NCBI RefSeq assembly: GCF_009389585.1
Contig: NZ_VIYG01000011.1
Coordinates: forward strand, 62,001 to 126,000
Reading direction: 5' to 3'
Origin: Oceanobacillus sp. CFH 90083
GTDB lineage: Bacteria; Bacillota; Bacilli; Bacillales; Amphibacillaceae
Length of the DNA stretch: 64,000 nucleotides
A program made the position numbers and the translations under genes. The notes under the pieces were generated by a model. That model saw only the letters and a list, made by a program, of their open reading frames with translations. It had not been told where the DNA came from and did no database searches. Positions 16,131-24,858 of this stretch are shown in pieces; the first letter of the stretch is position 1, and each line of letters begins with the position of its first letter.

Positions 16131-17543
16131 TCACCCACCATGACCATAGCAAAACGCCAGCTTCTTATTCAAAAGATAAGGACGCAAATAAGCCACTGTA
16201 CTGCATAACGGCAAAACATTTTCACTTAATTTGATTCCCAGCACATCTCTTATATACGTCTGCCTTTTTACAATCCGCTCCCAAAGCGCAGGATATTCTT
16301 CTCTAATCTCCTGTTTTAACGCCTCATCAGCAATGGCTATCGTACTTTCAACGGAGACCCCATCATATCCGGCAACACGCGGGATGATATCCGTCTGAAA
16401 AATCATTCCGCTTTTGATGACTTCATCTGAATTCTTATATATCGGTGATGACAGCCATTCTTCATCTGCTGTCAAATGCCCTGGACATAGTCCCCAATGA
16501 TATACTTCCTGCGGCAAAACATCATTAACCAGGCTGTACATCTCTCCACCTGTCATACCAACCTGAATATTCTCAAGCCAGGCTACAATGGCAGTATAGT
16601 ATGGTGCTGCCAATTCTTCCAGATAATTTTCTTTGCCCTCCGGCAGATCAGAGCGGTTCATTACAGCGTATCCTGCCCTGCTCGATAATCCACCTTTATA
16701 TCCTACCGTTAAAGAAATGGCATCCCCTAACTTTACTTGTTGAGAAGTTGGATATAGATTACCATTTTCGAATCGTTTCCCTGTCGATGCGATCGTTACG
16801 ACATTATTTCTTTGACCGTAAGCATGGAGCTCATTTCCTAATTGCATTTCGGAAATACCAATTTCCAGCTTGTCCATTGTACGCAAGATACAATCGGATG
16901 CCAGCGATGCTCCAAATTCATAATGTGCCATTTCATTCGCACTATTCACCCTTCGCACTCCACGATCCCCGGCAATAAAGATATCTGTTTTATTCGTGAT
17001 AGAGCCTTCCTGTCCAACAAGTTCTCGGATAGAATCTACAATAAAAGAAGGAATATCAAATAAAGTTTGGTTATCCTCCACGCTGCTGGTGAAATGCTTC
17101 CACCCTGCCATTCCAACGTTCATTGCCTTTCTAATTCCTGCTTCCTGGAGAACGCTTGAAAGGGTGTTGTGAGGCTCCATTGGCTGGTTAGGTAAGGAAA
17201 AGTGCGGACAATGAATTCCTTGCGCCGGAATTCTTGAATATTGTACTTTATTATAATTTTCATTTCCAAAAACCAGAAAGGCATCCCCGTTGGAATGCAG
17301 GACTAATAAAGCTTCTTCAAATCTAGGAATAAATCCCACTAAATATTCAAAATTCCCGCCATGCTCCACGTCTGCATAAACCAGCAATGCATCTAATCCA
17401 TCACGGTGCATCTCTTGTAATACTTTTTCTCTTCTTTGCCGCATGGTTTTATCATCAACCAGTATCGGGGTTCCAGTGCAGTCTGGGGCGGGAGCATCCA
17501 TTTCTACCAATTGCGCATTTTTAGAATCATATTGTTGCTGCAT
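16131..17543 (-). CDS. M24-like (pita-bread fold) protein, probably non-metal
   Basis: A 470-residue protein with the creatinase/prolidase two-domain layout. An N-terminal domain begins around RQRREKVLQEMHRDGLDALLVY, and the C-terminal pita-bread half begins around RRVNSANEMAHYEFG. I placed the start at 17543 because TTGGAGGC lies eight bases upstream; the longer frame from 17606 has none. In peptidases of this fold two Asp ligands sit in a D-F-G...S-D-x-T-R-T pattern. Here the aligned stretch reads SLTVGYKGGLSSRAGYAV with both Asp absent, and the next ligand is Asp (FQTDIIP) instead of Glu. It may be a metal-free hydrolase such as creatinase or a non-catalytic relative. A GntP-type permease lies upstream. 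Confidence 0.7.
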   Translation of the reverse strand: MQQQYDSKNAQLVEMDAPAPDCTGTPILVDDKTMRQRREKVLQEMHRDGLDALLVYADVEHGGNFEYLVGFIPRFEEALLVLHSNGDAFLVFGNENYNKVQYSRIPAQGIHCPHFSLPNQPMEPHNTLSSVLQEAGIRKAMNVGMAGWKHFTSSVEDNQTLFDIPSFIVDSIRELVGQEGSITNKTDIFIAGDRGVRRVNSANEMAHYEFGASLASDCILRTMDKLEIGISEMQLGNELHAYGQRNNVVTIASTGKRFENGNLYPTSQQVKLGDAISLTVGYKGGLSSRAGYAVMNRSDLPEGKENYLEELAAPYYTAIVAWLENIQVGMTGGEMYSLVNDVLPQEVYHWGLCPGHLTADEEWLSSPIYKNSDEVIKSGMIFQTDIIPRVAGYDGVSVESTIAIADEALKQEIREEYPALWERIVKRQTYIRDVLGIKLSENVLPLCSTVAYLRPYLLNKKLAFCYGHGG

Positions 17544-18095
17544 ATATTTTGCCTCCAATTTGTGTATGTTTCTAATGGATCGTCTATTCTGTAATAGGTG
17601 AAACACACATTTACTTTATTCATTTTTTCAATGATATGCTTTATCATATTTCATGGTAGCATGTGATATATTCCACATTTTTCTAGATATTATCAATAGA
17701 AAACATGGGACGCATAATGTGATTAAACAGAAGTTTTGCTGTGTCCTGCAGCATTACCTCCTGCATTAATCACATAATATTTATCTTCCCCTCTTTCTTT
17801 AATTCAGAAAAAATATCCTTGTTTAACAATGATAATATCATAGTCTTTATGATTCAGGGTAGCAGCATTAAATAATTTTTCATTTCGGCAATATCATAAT
17901 GCGTTTCAGCAGGGTTAATTAAACGTTTGTTTAAGTTCATCTTTATGTTTGTATTTCTGGTTTAATCATTTTTCCAATAGTTCTTCAAGAAAATCAGGGA
18001 TAAGACTATTCTTTTTATCATCGAATATATTTCTATAGTACGTCTTTGAACCAAATTCAGGCTGTAAGGATGTCTACATTAATATTAATCGAGTA
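17544..18095. other. gene-free stretch with decayed coding sequence
   Basis: About 550 bases between the M24-like gene and the permease gene. The minus strand contains broken protein-like pieces described as the following pseudogene. No terminator or promoter was recognised with confidence. Confidence 0.4.
17700..18063 (-). pseudogene. debris of a gene, possibly M81/MlrC-like
   Basis: Reading the minus strand, fragments such as LQPEFGSKTYYRNIF, DFLEELLEK, LNHKDYDIIIVKQGYFF and KYYVINAGGNAAGHSKTS follow one another but are broken by stops and frame changes. The DYDIIIVKQGY stretch resembles the C-terminal part of M81-type MlrC peptidases, which often sit near hydantoinase-like and M24-like genes. 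The assignment is tentative; that coding sequence has decayed here is more certain than its identity. Confidence 0.3.
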
Positions 18096-19457
18096 TCATA
18101 CAAAAATAACCCATAATAAAAACGTGAAAATAAACGAGACAACGCCCTGTAACAAAGTTGCCATCGATTGCGCTTTATAAGCTTGCGTTAAAGTCATACC
18201 ACTAAACTCCTTAACAACCCAGAAATAACTATCATTCACATGGGAAACAATCATTGCTCCAGAACCAATTGCCATTACAACTAACGCCAGTGGCATTGCT
18301 CCATCAATACCCAGCTCCAGAAGAAGTGATGCAACTAAAGTAGAGGTAATAACTAAAGCTGCTGTTGATGATCCTTGTGCAGATTTCAAAGCTGCTGCAA
18401 TGAAGAATGGAATAACCAGGAACATTGCTCCGGTAAAAAACGCATTGTCTCCGAAGCTTTGAATATAATCAGCAATGGAAGTCGTGCTGATCACTCTGCC
18501 GAAAGCTCCACCTGCACCAGTAATCAATAGAATAGGAGCTGCTTCTTTTAACCCAATTCCTATCCACTCTGTAAGTGTTTCCTCATCATATTTTGGTAAA
18601 AGTAAAAATGCAAATAGGACTCCAATCAGCAATGCCACAACTGGAGAGCCAAGAAACTCAAAAATATCAAAGAAAGTTCCAGTCCAGCCAGCAAATGCAA
18701 TGAAAGAACTAAAACCAATTAATAATATAGGAACAACAATCGGTGCAAATGATTTAACCGCTGAAGGCATTTCACCAAATTCCTTTATAATAGCATCATA
18801 ATCATATGAAAAATCCTTATTGTCTTCTCCTTCCACTTTTATTTTAGTACCAACTTTTACAGCCCAAATATAACCAACAATAACTGCTGGAATAGAAACG
18901 AACAATCCAACTAAAATGATAGTCCCCAAATATATTTCTGCACCGATATTACCTGCTGCAGCAATGGGACCCGGAGTTGGCGGAACTAATGTATGCGTTG
19001 CAAATAAACCTGTTGCTAAAGCAATTGCCATGGATGCTATTGCTACCTTAGCCTTTTTAGCTAAAGCTTTTTTCAATGAAGATAAAATGACATAGCCTGA
19101 ATCACAAAATACCGGTATACTGACAATGGCACCAATTAAACTCATTGCCATTTGAGGACGTTTTTCTCCTACTGTCCGTAAAACAACCTCGGCCATACGA
19201 AGAGCAGCTCCGGATTTTTCCAGAATAACACCAATAATCGTACCAAAAACGATAACTAATCCGATACTGCCCATTAATCCGCCAAATCCTCCATTGACTG
19301 CTTCCACAACTTCGGTTAACGGAAATCCCGCAATGATTCCAATACCAAAAGCGGCAATTAATAGGGATAGAAACGGATGAAGCTTCAGCTTAGCAGTTGC
19401 AAAAACAATAAAAATAACACCAAGAACAATTAATAAGATGAGTGCAAAGCCTTCCAC
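18096..19457 (-). CDS. GntP-family permease
   Basis: A 453-residue membrane protein with about 12-14 hydrophobic helices over its full length. The family segments FGTIIGVILEKSGAALRMAE, SIPVFCDSGYVILSSL and ATHTLVPPTPGPIAAAG are hallmarks of the GntP gluconate/hydroxy-acid symporter family. The DxGYVIL region and the PPTPGP loop are intact. The start is GTG at 19457 behind an AGGGGTG site. The substrate may be gluconate, another hydroxy acid or something linked to the downstream M24-like protein. No kinase or dehydrogenase for gluconate is nearby. Confidence 0.85.
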   Translation of the reverse strand: MEGFALILLIVLGVIFIVFATAKLKLHPFLSLLIAAFGIGIIAGFPLTEVVEAVNGGFGGLMGSIGLVIVFGTIIGVILEKSGAALRMAEVVLRTVGEKRPQMAMSLIGAIVSIPVFCDSGYVILSSLKKALAKKAKVAIASMAIALATGLFATHTLVPPTPGPIAAAGNIGAEIYLGTIILVGLFVSIPAVIVGYIWAVKVGTKIKVEGEDNKDFSYDYDAIIKEFGEMPSAVKSFAPIVVPILLIGFSSFIAFAGWTGTFFDIFEFLGSPVVALLIGVLFAFLLLPKYDEETLTEWIGIGLKEAAPILLITGAGGAFGRVISTTSIADYIQSFGDNAFFTGAMFLVIPFFIAAALKSAQGSSTAALVITSTLVASLLLELGIDGAMPLALVVMAIGSGAMIVSHVNDSYFWVVKEFSGMTLTQAYKAQSMATLLQGVVSFIFTFLLWVIFV

Positions 19458-19773
19458 AATCTTTCACCCCTTTATTTTTAGATTTTTATAGATTTAATTA
19501 ATACTATGTTTTGTCTTATCGTTTCATACAGAACTTCCTCTGTTTTTTAATACACATTCCTGTCATGCAAGTAATCACTGGTATGGAATAACAAGCTGTA
19601 ATCTTTTCTTCCAGAACCAAAAATACTGTTACAATTTTAATGCTATTAAATAATAGTTTAGTACAATAGATATTTTACTGGATTGAATGACTTTATTTAC
19701 ACCAAGAATGGTTAATTATCAGTTTTATAGTAAATTAGTGACGGGCACTTACTTTTTAAATCATATATTTAGA
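19458..19773. other. intergenic region upstream of the GntP permease
   Basis: About 315 bases of AT-rich sequence with no ORF that has a ribosome site. It should contain the promoter of the GntP gene, but I could not pick out a convincing -35/-10 pair. Confidence 0.4.
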
Positions 19774-19820
19774 GCAAAAAAAATGTGGTACCTCTGGCAG
19801 AATGGAGGTACCACATTTCT
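19774..19820 (-). terminator. strong terminator after the subtilisin gene
   Basis: AAATGTGGTACCTC (19781-19794) and GAGGTACCACATTT (19805-19818) form a perfect 14-bp stem. A-rich sequence on the left gives a U-run on the minus strand. It lies 40 bases past the protease stop. Confidence 0.88.
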
Positions 19821-19858
19821 TATTTCAGCTCTTCAGTTCATCGCTTGACCTAACCTTC

Positions 19859-21157
19859 CTACAAAGCTTCAGTTGGAGCAGAAAGCTGATAATTCATGGC
19901 CATACGGACAGCACTCTCCGCTTCAATATATCCCCATACATCATCAAGCGTCGGGTGAGCGGTCGCTTTTAGGATACTCTTAATATCATTAGGACTGAGA
20001 TTCGGATTCGCTTCCAGCATAAGAGCAATAATTCCTGCACAAATCGGTGTTGCCATAGACGTCCCCGACAATTGGATATAGTTTTCATCGATAATCATCT
20101 CTGGTATTTCCGATTCAATGGCCGATCCTGGAGCCAGCAAAGAAATAATATTTGTGCCTGGTGCATAGACATCCGGTTTAACGAACGTATCAATTGTAGG
20201 ACCTCTGCTAGAATAATCTGCTATAACATCATCTGCACGCTCTAATGTGTTCTGATCATCTGTCGAACCAACCGTAATAATAAATGGGTCGATTGCCGGG
20301 GTACTGATAGTTGCTGGACTAGGTCCACTGTTTCCAGCGGCAGCAACGACAACCATTCCTTCATGCCAAGCCGCTTGAGCAGCCAATGATAAAGGGTCAT
20401 CCCGGAAAGATTCATACGCCGGAGCCCCAAGCGAGAGTGAGATAATCTGTATATTATGCTCTTCTTTATGGTCGATACACCATTCCAAGCCTTCAATAAT
20501 AGTGGATAATCTTCCACTCCCTTGTTCATCTAAAACCTTTATGCCAATGATAGAAGCTTCTGGTGCAGGGCCCATATACTTTCCTTTGGAGGCACTTCCA
20601 TTTCCAGCAGCATCACCAGCACAATGTGTCCCATGTCCATTATCATCATATGGCTCACTTTCATCATTTATGAAATCTTGAAAAGCTACCATTCGATTCA
20701 CAGGGCTAGTCAAATCTTCATGTGGATGGATACCTGTATCGATTATTGCCATCGTAACGCCTTTTCCAGTTAACCCAAGCTGTTCTCTTACTTTGGCAGC
20801 GCCTGTTTGCTCACTGGCAATATCCAAAAAAGAGGTTACGATCCGATCGTAAAAAATTCGATCTACTGCCTCATGGTCTTTTATTTGTTTAATTCTATTC
20901 GGTGTTAGATATCCTTTTATAGCATTTATACTATGAAGTTCTTTACCTAGTTTGTTATGGGAGTCAACGTTGCATACTTTTAGGAGATCGTCTTTTTTTC
21001 CTTGGTCACAATTCTTTCTCAAATAAACGATAATGGGGATTTCAGTGTTGTTGGTTTCTTGATTGGTTACTTTTCGAGAATTTTGTAATTGTTCCACTAA
21101 GCCAGGGTCAAGTTTACGTCCGGCATCTTCGAACCATATTTTTTTCCGTTTGCTCAT
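19859..21157 (-). CDS. AprX-like intracellular subtilisin (S8 serine protease)
   Basis: A 432-residue S8 peptidase without a signal peptide, so probably cytoplasmic. The catalytic triad is visible: Asp in MAIIDTGIHPHEDL, His in DNGHGTHCAGDAAG and Ser in LSGTSMATPICAGI. The oxyanion Asn is in VAAAGNSGPS. A pro-region-like domain (about residues 1-110) precedes the core, as in AprX (442 aa). The start at 21157 has a GAGGAGGAG site; the longer frame from 21190 lacks one. The gene has its own strong terminator and seems monocistronic. The physiological substrate is unknown. Confidence 0.88.
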   Translation of the reverse strand: MSKRKKIWFEDAGRKLDPGLVEQLQNSRKVTNQETNNTEIPIIVYLRKNCDQGKKDDLLKVCNVDSHNKLGKELHSINAIKGYLTPNRIKQIKDHEAVDRIFYDRIVTSFLDIASEQTGAAKVREQLGLTGKGVTMAIIDTGIHPHEDLTSPVNRMVAFQDFINDESEPYDDNGHGTHCAGDAAGNGSASKGKYMGPAPEASIIGIKVLDEQGSGRLSTIIEGLEWCIDHKEEHNIQIISLSLGAPAYESFRDDPLSLAAQAAWHEGMVVVAAAGNSGPSPATISTPAIDPFIITVGSTDDQNTLERADDVIADYSSRGPTIDTFVKPDVYAPGTNIISLLAPGSAIESEIPEMIIDENYIQLSGTSMATPICAGIIALMLEANPNLSPNDIKSILKATAHPTLDDVWGYIEAESAVRMAMNYQLSAPTEAL

Positions 21158-21190
21158 CTTACTCCTCCTCGTAAAATATTTATTTTTCAT

Positions 21191-21602
21191 TCATAGATTA
21201 CCACTGAAAAATATAGAAAACAATCGGACAGGGTTACTAATTTTAGAAAATTACTATAAATATACAGCTATCTTGTTGGTAATTTACTATAAATTCATGT
21301 GCTTTTGTATAACCGTCCACTACGTCAGGCGGCCATTTTTCTATAAGTACTTTTTCTTCTGTAAAATGGATATATGACGCTGCCTTTTCTATCTTTGGCA
21401 CAAAAACATATTTTCTCAGTTTGTCGTATAGATGCGGATAAGGCAGCTGCGATATTAAATTTAGGCATGAGCGATGCTAATATATAGAACAGCAACATGA
21501 TTCACTTGTAGAAAAGTATATAACTTGAGTACTTTTTTCTCTCTTCATAAAATAAAACTGATAACTACTTCTTTCAAGATAATTTTAAAAATTATTTGGT
21601 AT
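21191..21602. other. gene-free region between protease and tail locus
   Basis: About 400 AT-rich bases upstream of the protease gene and beyond the last tail-locus gene. I see no credible ORF, att-like direct repeat or tRNA here. It marks the left border of the phage-derived locus. Confidence 0.4.
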
Positions 21603-21646
21603 AAAACTTAGGGGGAATGCTTTAGTTTTCCCCCTAAGTTTTACAT
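21603..21646 (-). terminator. terminator at the end of the tail locus
   Basis: AAAACTTAGGGGGAA (21603-21617) and TTCCCCCTAAGTTTT (21628-21642) form a perfect 15-bp stem with a 10-base loop, followed on the minus strand by further A/T-rich sequence. It closes the tail/lysis operon downstream of the M14 peptidase gene. Confidence 0.88.
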
Positions 21647-21675
21647 GTTAGTGGATGATAGGCACTTACTATTCC

Positions 21676-22596
21676 TCAAGCTTTATAACGCACCGTCCGA
21701 TATAACTCATTTTCCGCAATTAAAACAGGATCATAATTCAATTCAACTTTTCGCTGTTCAAAATACCCCATAGATGTTTCAAAAAACAAGTACATCATAG
21801 CCATACCATACTTCATAATTTCCTGATCACTTAAAGGAGCATCAAGCCCCCCGCTTAGTTGCCTTGGTCTAACAATTTCTGTTATATACGAAAGTGTATA
21901 AGGAGTATGCGGATTGCTTTTATCTCTCATATACCTTCTAGCTAAACCTCTTAATAATTGATTAAACCCATCCCACTTTACAACAGATTGATTAGCATAT
22001 CTTTCTAAAGAATCAGCAAATAAGTTTCTGATTTTATCCGTTTCATATTGACCGTTTCCGACAATTAGGTTTAGCCCGTTACTCCCATCCATTCCGCTAC
22101 CAAACAAATGAATATCCAAAAATGCGAATGGTCTAAATCTATCCATAACTGCCTTAACATTTCTAGATTCAGCTTGAGAGAAATTAGAAAAATCTCTATT
22201 CAAATCTACTCCGTTAACATTATATCTGCCAATATTGTTCCCTTCAGCATGAGATGTTCTGTCAAATCCATAAGGGTTTACAACAGGAATATAAACGATA
22301 TGGAAATTCCGTAATAGCTTAGCTCGAAACGCTTTATCTCTAAACATATTATCCCTCAATTGCTCCATAAATCTCATGCTGTATAAAGCTCCCATCCATT
22401 CTGTTCCATGCATACTGGATATTACAAGAATAGTAGGTTTATTGAAATTACCCATTTCAATCATATACATATCATAATTTCCACTCTCATCTTTACCGAT
22501 ATTACTAACATTATTAAATTGCATTATTCTTTGAACCATCTGAGAATAAGAAGGGAGATTGAGGTTACCAGAGAAATCATATGGTATTCTAATCAT
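21676..22596 (-). CDS. M14-family zinc carboxypeptidase of the tail locus
   Basis: A 306-residue M14 metallopeptidase. The zinc ligands are visible as H-x-x-E in SSMHGTEWMG (about residues 62-71) and the distant His in LDIHLFG. The substrate-binding Arg/Asn are in NGVDLNRDFSNFS and the catalytic Glu in SYITEIVRP. There is no signal peptide. It is the last gene before the strong terminator and follows the endolysin and a 142-residue protein. An M14 enzyme at this position suggests trimming of peptidoglycan stem peptides during adsorption or release, or an accessory (cargo) function. The role is inferred from position. Confidence 0.75.
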   Translation of the reverse strand: MIRIPYDFSGNLNLPSYSQMVQRIMQFNNVSNIGKDESGNYDMYMIEMGNFNKPTILVISSMHGTEWMGALYSMRFMEQLRDNMFRDKAFRAKLLRNFHIVYIPVVNPYGFDRTSHAEGNNIGRYNVNGVDLNRDFSNFSQAESRNVKAVMDRFRPFAFLDIHLFGSGMDGSNGLNLIVGNGQYETDKIRNLFADSLERYANQSVVKWDGFNQLLRGLARRYMRDKSNPHTPYTLSYITEIVRPRQLSGGLDAPLSDQEIMKYGMAMMYLFFETSMGYFEQRKVELNYDPVLIAENELYRTVRYKA

Positions 22597-22606
22597 GTAA
22601 TCCCTC

Positions 22607-23035
22607 CTATACTTCTCGATAAATTACTTTATAAGTCACCGTATGATTTTCTGTTGGAGTACCATTATGCTTAAATGCAAGTCTGGATCCCCCAGGAAGA
22701 ATCATAGGTGTTTTAAGATTTAGTTTGAACTCTCCGCTGCTTGAATCATAAGCTACAACTTCAAAATTCGCATGTCCATCATTGGAAATTCTTAAAGGGG
22801 TGGCAACCCATCTTGTGCCATTCGGATTTACAGTTTGAAATAATTGTCCATCATAATTATAATTTGGCCTAGATTGATCAATATTCAATACTGGGAAAAC
22901 ATTTTGACTCGAAGTTGAATATTCTATAAAATCAATTACAATGTCCTTTTCCCATTCCTCATATACTACATGTGTAGTTTCAACGACAAATGATACCCTT
23001 ATTTCATTTTTTAAAATTATATTGTTTCCAACCAT
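22607..23035 (-). CDS. hypothetical tail-locus protein, beta-rich
   Basis: A 142-residue protein without signal peptide or membrane helix. Alternating hydrophobic/polar segments and segments such as TRWVATPLRISNDGHANFEV and PGGSRLAFKHNGTP suggest an all-beta fold, as in baseplate or receptor-binding accessory proteins. It lies 10 bases upstream of the M14 peptidase gene and is probably translated with it. I recognise no family. It could be a tail decoration or a binding partner of the peptidase. Confidence 0.6.
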   Translation of the reverse strand: MVGNNIILKNEIRVSFVVETTHVVYEEWEKDIVIDFIEYSTSSQNVFPVLNIDQSRPNYNYDGQLFQTVNPNGTRWVATPLRISNDGHANFEVVAYDSSSGEFKLNLKTPMILPGGSRLAFKHNGTPTENHTVTYKVIYREV

Positions 23036-23126
23036 AATTACCTCTCCTTTTTTATTATATTGTCTTTCATGAATTAACCATAGTAATTTTCACACTAAAA
23101 AAACGCTTTCCAGATTACATTTATAC

Positions 23127-23963
23127 TTATCTAACTCTCAAACGGTCCCCCGGCTGGATAACATCGCCTGTTAACCCGTTAAGGCTCTTAATCGCGTCTA
23201 CAGTAGTATTATACTGCTGTGCTATTCCCCAAAGTGTTTCCCCTGACTGAACAGTGTGGTAAACAGCGCCACTGCCACTTACAATTAATACTTGTCCCGG
23301 TTGGATAGTGTCCCCCGTTAACCCGTTTAAGTCCTTTAATTGCTGCACTGTCATGTTATGGGCCTGGGCAATACTCCAAAGCGTATCGCCTGCCTGCACT
23401 ACATACGTATTGCCCCCTGATTTTCTTCTTAACCCGAGAGCTTGAGCAATCCCGTTTGCATGTCCTAAAGCAATGCGATTCAGATAAGCATCTGATTTTA
23501 GTTTATTTGCATCTGCTACAGTATCGATAAATCCGTTCTCTGTTAACACTGCTGGCATATTTGATTCACGCAATACATGGAAATTAGCACGCTTTTTACC
23601 ACGGTTACGAAAATCAACCTGGTTCATAATTTCCGCGTGAAGTCTATCACGGTACGTTACAGTATTATTTGATACACTTCCATTAAAAATATAGTCTTCA
23701 TATCCGGTTCCTCCACCAGCATTAATATGAATAGATACAAAATAATCAGCACCCCAGCTGTTTGCATCATTGGTACGCTGCGCCAGGCTGCGTGTCGTGT
23801 CGCTTGTCCTGCTCATACGAATACTATGCCCCTCATAATCACGATTTAGAATATCCCGTGTTTTTAAAGCAATGGATAGTGTTACATTTTTCTCCTGTAA
23901 GCCATTTCCAACTGCACCGGGGTCTGTCCCACCGTGTCCTGGATCTAAATAGATTCTTGTCAT
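23127..23963 (-). CDS. endolysin: N-acetylmuramoyl-L-alanine amidase with two LysM domains
   Basis: A 278-residue cell-wall amidase. The Amidase_3 domain (about 1-180) shows the zinc ligands in IYLDPGHGGTDPG (His), LQEKN (Glu) and FVSIHINAGG (His), and the catalytic Glu in LTENGFID. Two LysM repeats follow (about 186-229 and 234-277), both of the form Y..QxGDTLWxIAQ...NGLTGDxIQPG. It cuts the amide between muramic acid and L-alanine. With holin and XhlA upstream it forms the lysis cassette of the tail locus. No secretion signal is present, as expected for a holin-dependent lysin. Confidence 0.92.
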   Translation of the reverse strand: MTRIYLDPGHGGTDPGAVGNGLQEKNVTLSIALKTRDILNRDYEGHSIRMSRTSDTTRSLAQRTNDANSWGADYFVSIHINAGGGTGYEDYIFNGSVSNNTVTYRDRLHAEIMNQVDFRNRGKKRANFHVLRESNMPAVLTENGFIDTVADANKLKSDAYLNRIALGHANGIAQALGLRRKSGGNTYVVQAGDTLWSIAQAHNMTVQQLKDLNGLTGDTIQPGQVLIVSGSGAVYHTVQSGETLWGIAQQYNTTVDAIKSLNGLTGDVIQPGDRLRVR

Positions 23964-24003
23964 AAAAAAACTCCTCCTTAAAAATTGGTATACTATTTTC
24001 TAT

Positions 24004-24036
24004 TAAAAAAGCAGCTTGCCCGTTTGGACCAGCTAC
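24004..24036 (-). terminator. terminator between holin and endolysin genes
   Basis: On the minus strand AGTAGCT pairs with AGCTGCT (one G-U pair) around a 14-base loop and is followed by TTTTTTA. It directly follows the holin stop, so endolysin expression may rely on read-through or its own promoter. Confidence 0.6.
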
Positions 24037-24279
24037 TTATTTAATCAGGTGATTTTTCTGTAAAACTTGCTTTTGCTGATTACCTTTGGCTGTCACATAG
24101 TTGTTTTTGAACCATGTCCAAACTGTCACTGCTCCTGCTAAAACTTCAGCAATGATATCCTCACTTACTATAGGAATTGGTTGTAAACCATAATTAGATA
24201 GCAGCATGTTAATCCAAACAACTACTAAAGTGACTGTTCTAATGATTGTTCCTTTATCTATGCTTCCCACCTCTTTCAT
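24037..24279 (-). CDS. SPP1-type phage holin
   Basis: An 80-residue holin. I placed the start at the ATG (24279) that overlaps the XhlA stop as ATGA, giving MKEVGSIDKGTIIRTVTLVV. Two hydrophobic stretches (about 10-28 and 41-57, around AEVLAGAVTVWTWF) and the segments WINMLLSNYGLQPIP and FKNNYVTAKGNQQKQ match the SPP1 holin family. Holins form the membrane lesions that let the amidase reach the wall. The ATGA overlap implies translational coupling with XhlA. Confidence 0.85.
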   Translation of the reverse strand: MKEVGSIDKGTIIRTVTLVVVWINMLLSNYGLQPIPIVSEDIIAEVLAGAVTVWTWFKNNYVTAKGNQQKQVLQKNHLIK

Positions 24280-24551
24280 TGATTGAGCAACAGGACGATT
24301 AACGTAACCAACGCAAAAAGCCACCCACCCCAATTACGAATGACTTCCAGTGCTGAGCTTTTACCTTTACCAGTTGCTTTCATATAGATAATCTCCTTTT
24401 GTAACTTCCCAACTTCTTCTCGTAAACCATTATATTTTTTTATAATTTCTCTGGTCTGCTTCATTTCAGTCCTAAGTTTGGTGAAGTCTTTACTCATCTC
24501 AATCATGATTTTGTGTAGTTCTTTATTGGAATACCATTGTTGTTCTGGCAT
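24276..24551 (-). CDS. xhlA: XhlA-like lysis accessory protein
   Basis: A 91-residue protein with a long amphipathic/coiled-coil N-terminal part (LHKIMIEMSKDFTKLRTEMK) and a single C-terminal transmembrane helix (WGGWLFALVTLIVLLL). This is the layout of XhlA (hemolysin XhlA family), which in PBSX-type elements acts with the holin in host lysis. It sits directly upstream of, and overlaps, the holin gene. Confidence 0.85.
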   Translation of the reverse strand: MPEQQWYSNKELHKIMIEMSKDFTKLRTEMKQTREIIKKYNGLREEVGKLQKEIIYMKATGKGKSSALEVIRNWGGWLFALVTLIVLLLNQ

Positions 24552-24576
24552 ACCTCACTTCTCCTCAATCAGACAT

Positions 24577-24603
24577 AAAAAAATAAGCCTATTCGACTTA
24601 TGT
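24577..24603 (-). terminator. weak hairpin between structural and lysis genes
   Basis: On the minus strand ATAAG and CTTAT pair around a nine-base loop and are followed by a run of seven T. It lies at the stop of the 86-residue gene, before xhlA. It is short and may be only a partial terminator. Confidence 0.45.
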
Positions 24604-24858
24604 TAAAGAATCTCTATATGCAGCTACATCATCAATAAATTTGGTAGCATCTGCAATGATGCTTTCAATAACTAAGGATCTCATTTTATCTTTATCTTCT
24701 TTATTCGCCTCATACTGTTCATGTGTAATGTTTACTGGGCGAGATTGATCTAATATAAAATCAAAACCTCTGGTAATATAATTTACATTAACACTAGTGC
24801 ACTCTTTATCAAAACCATCATCATAATTGAAATTAATACCTGTAATGATTATTTGCAT
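24598..24858 (-). CDS. hypothetical tail-locus protein (86 aa)
   Basis: A small soluble protein with no signal or membrane segment, a beta-type N-terminal half (MQIIITGINFNYDDG) and a helical acidic C-terminus. It begins one base into the stop of the DUF1617 gene (TAATG), so the two are translationally coupled. Proteins of this size between DUF1617 and XhlA are common in siphophage tail modules, but I do not recognise a named family. Confidence 0.65.
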   Translation of the reverse strand: MQIIITGINFNYDDGFDKECTSVNVNYITRGFDFILDQSRPVNITHEQYEANKEDKDKMRSLVIESIIADATKFIDDVAAYRDSLT

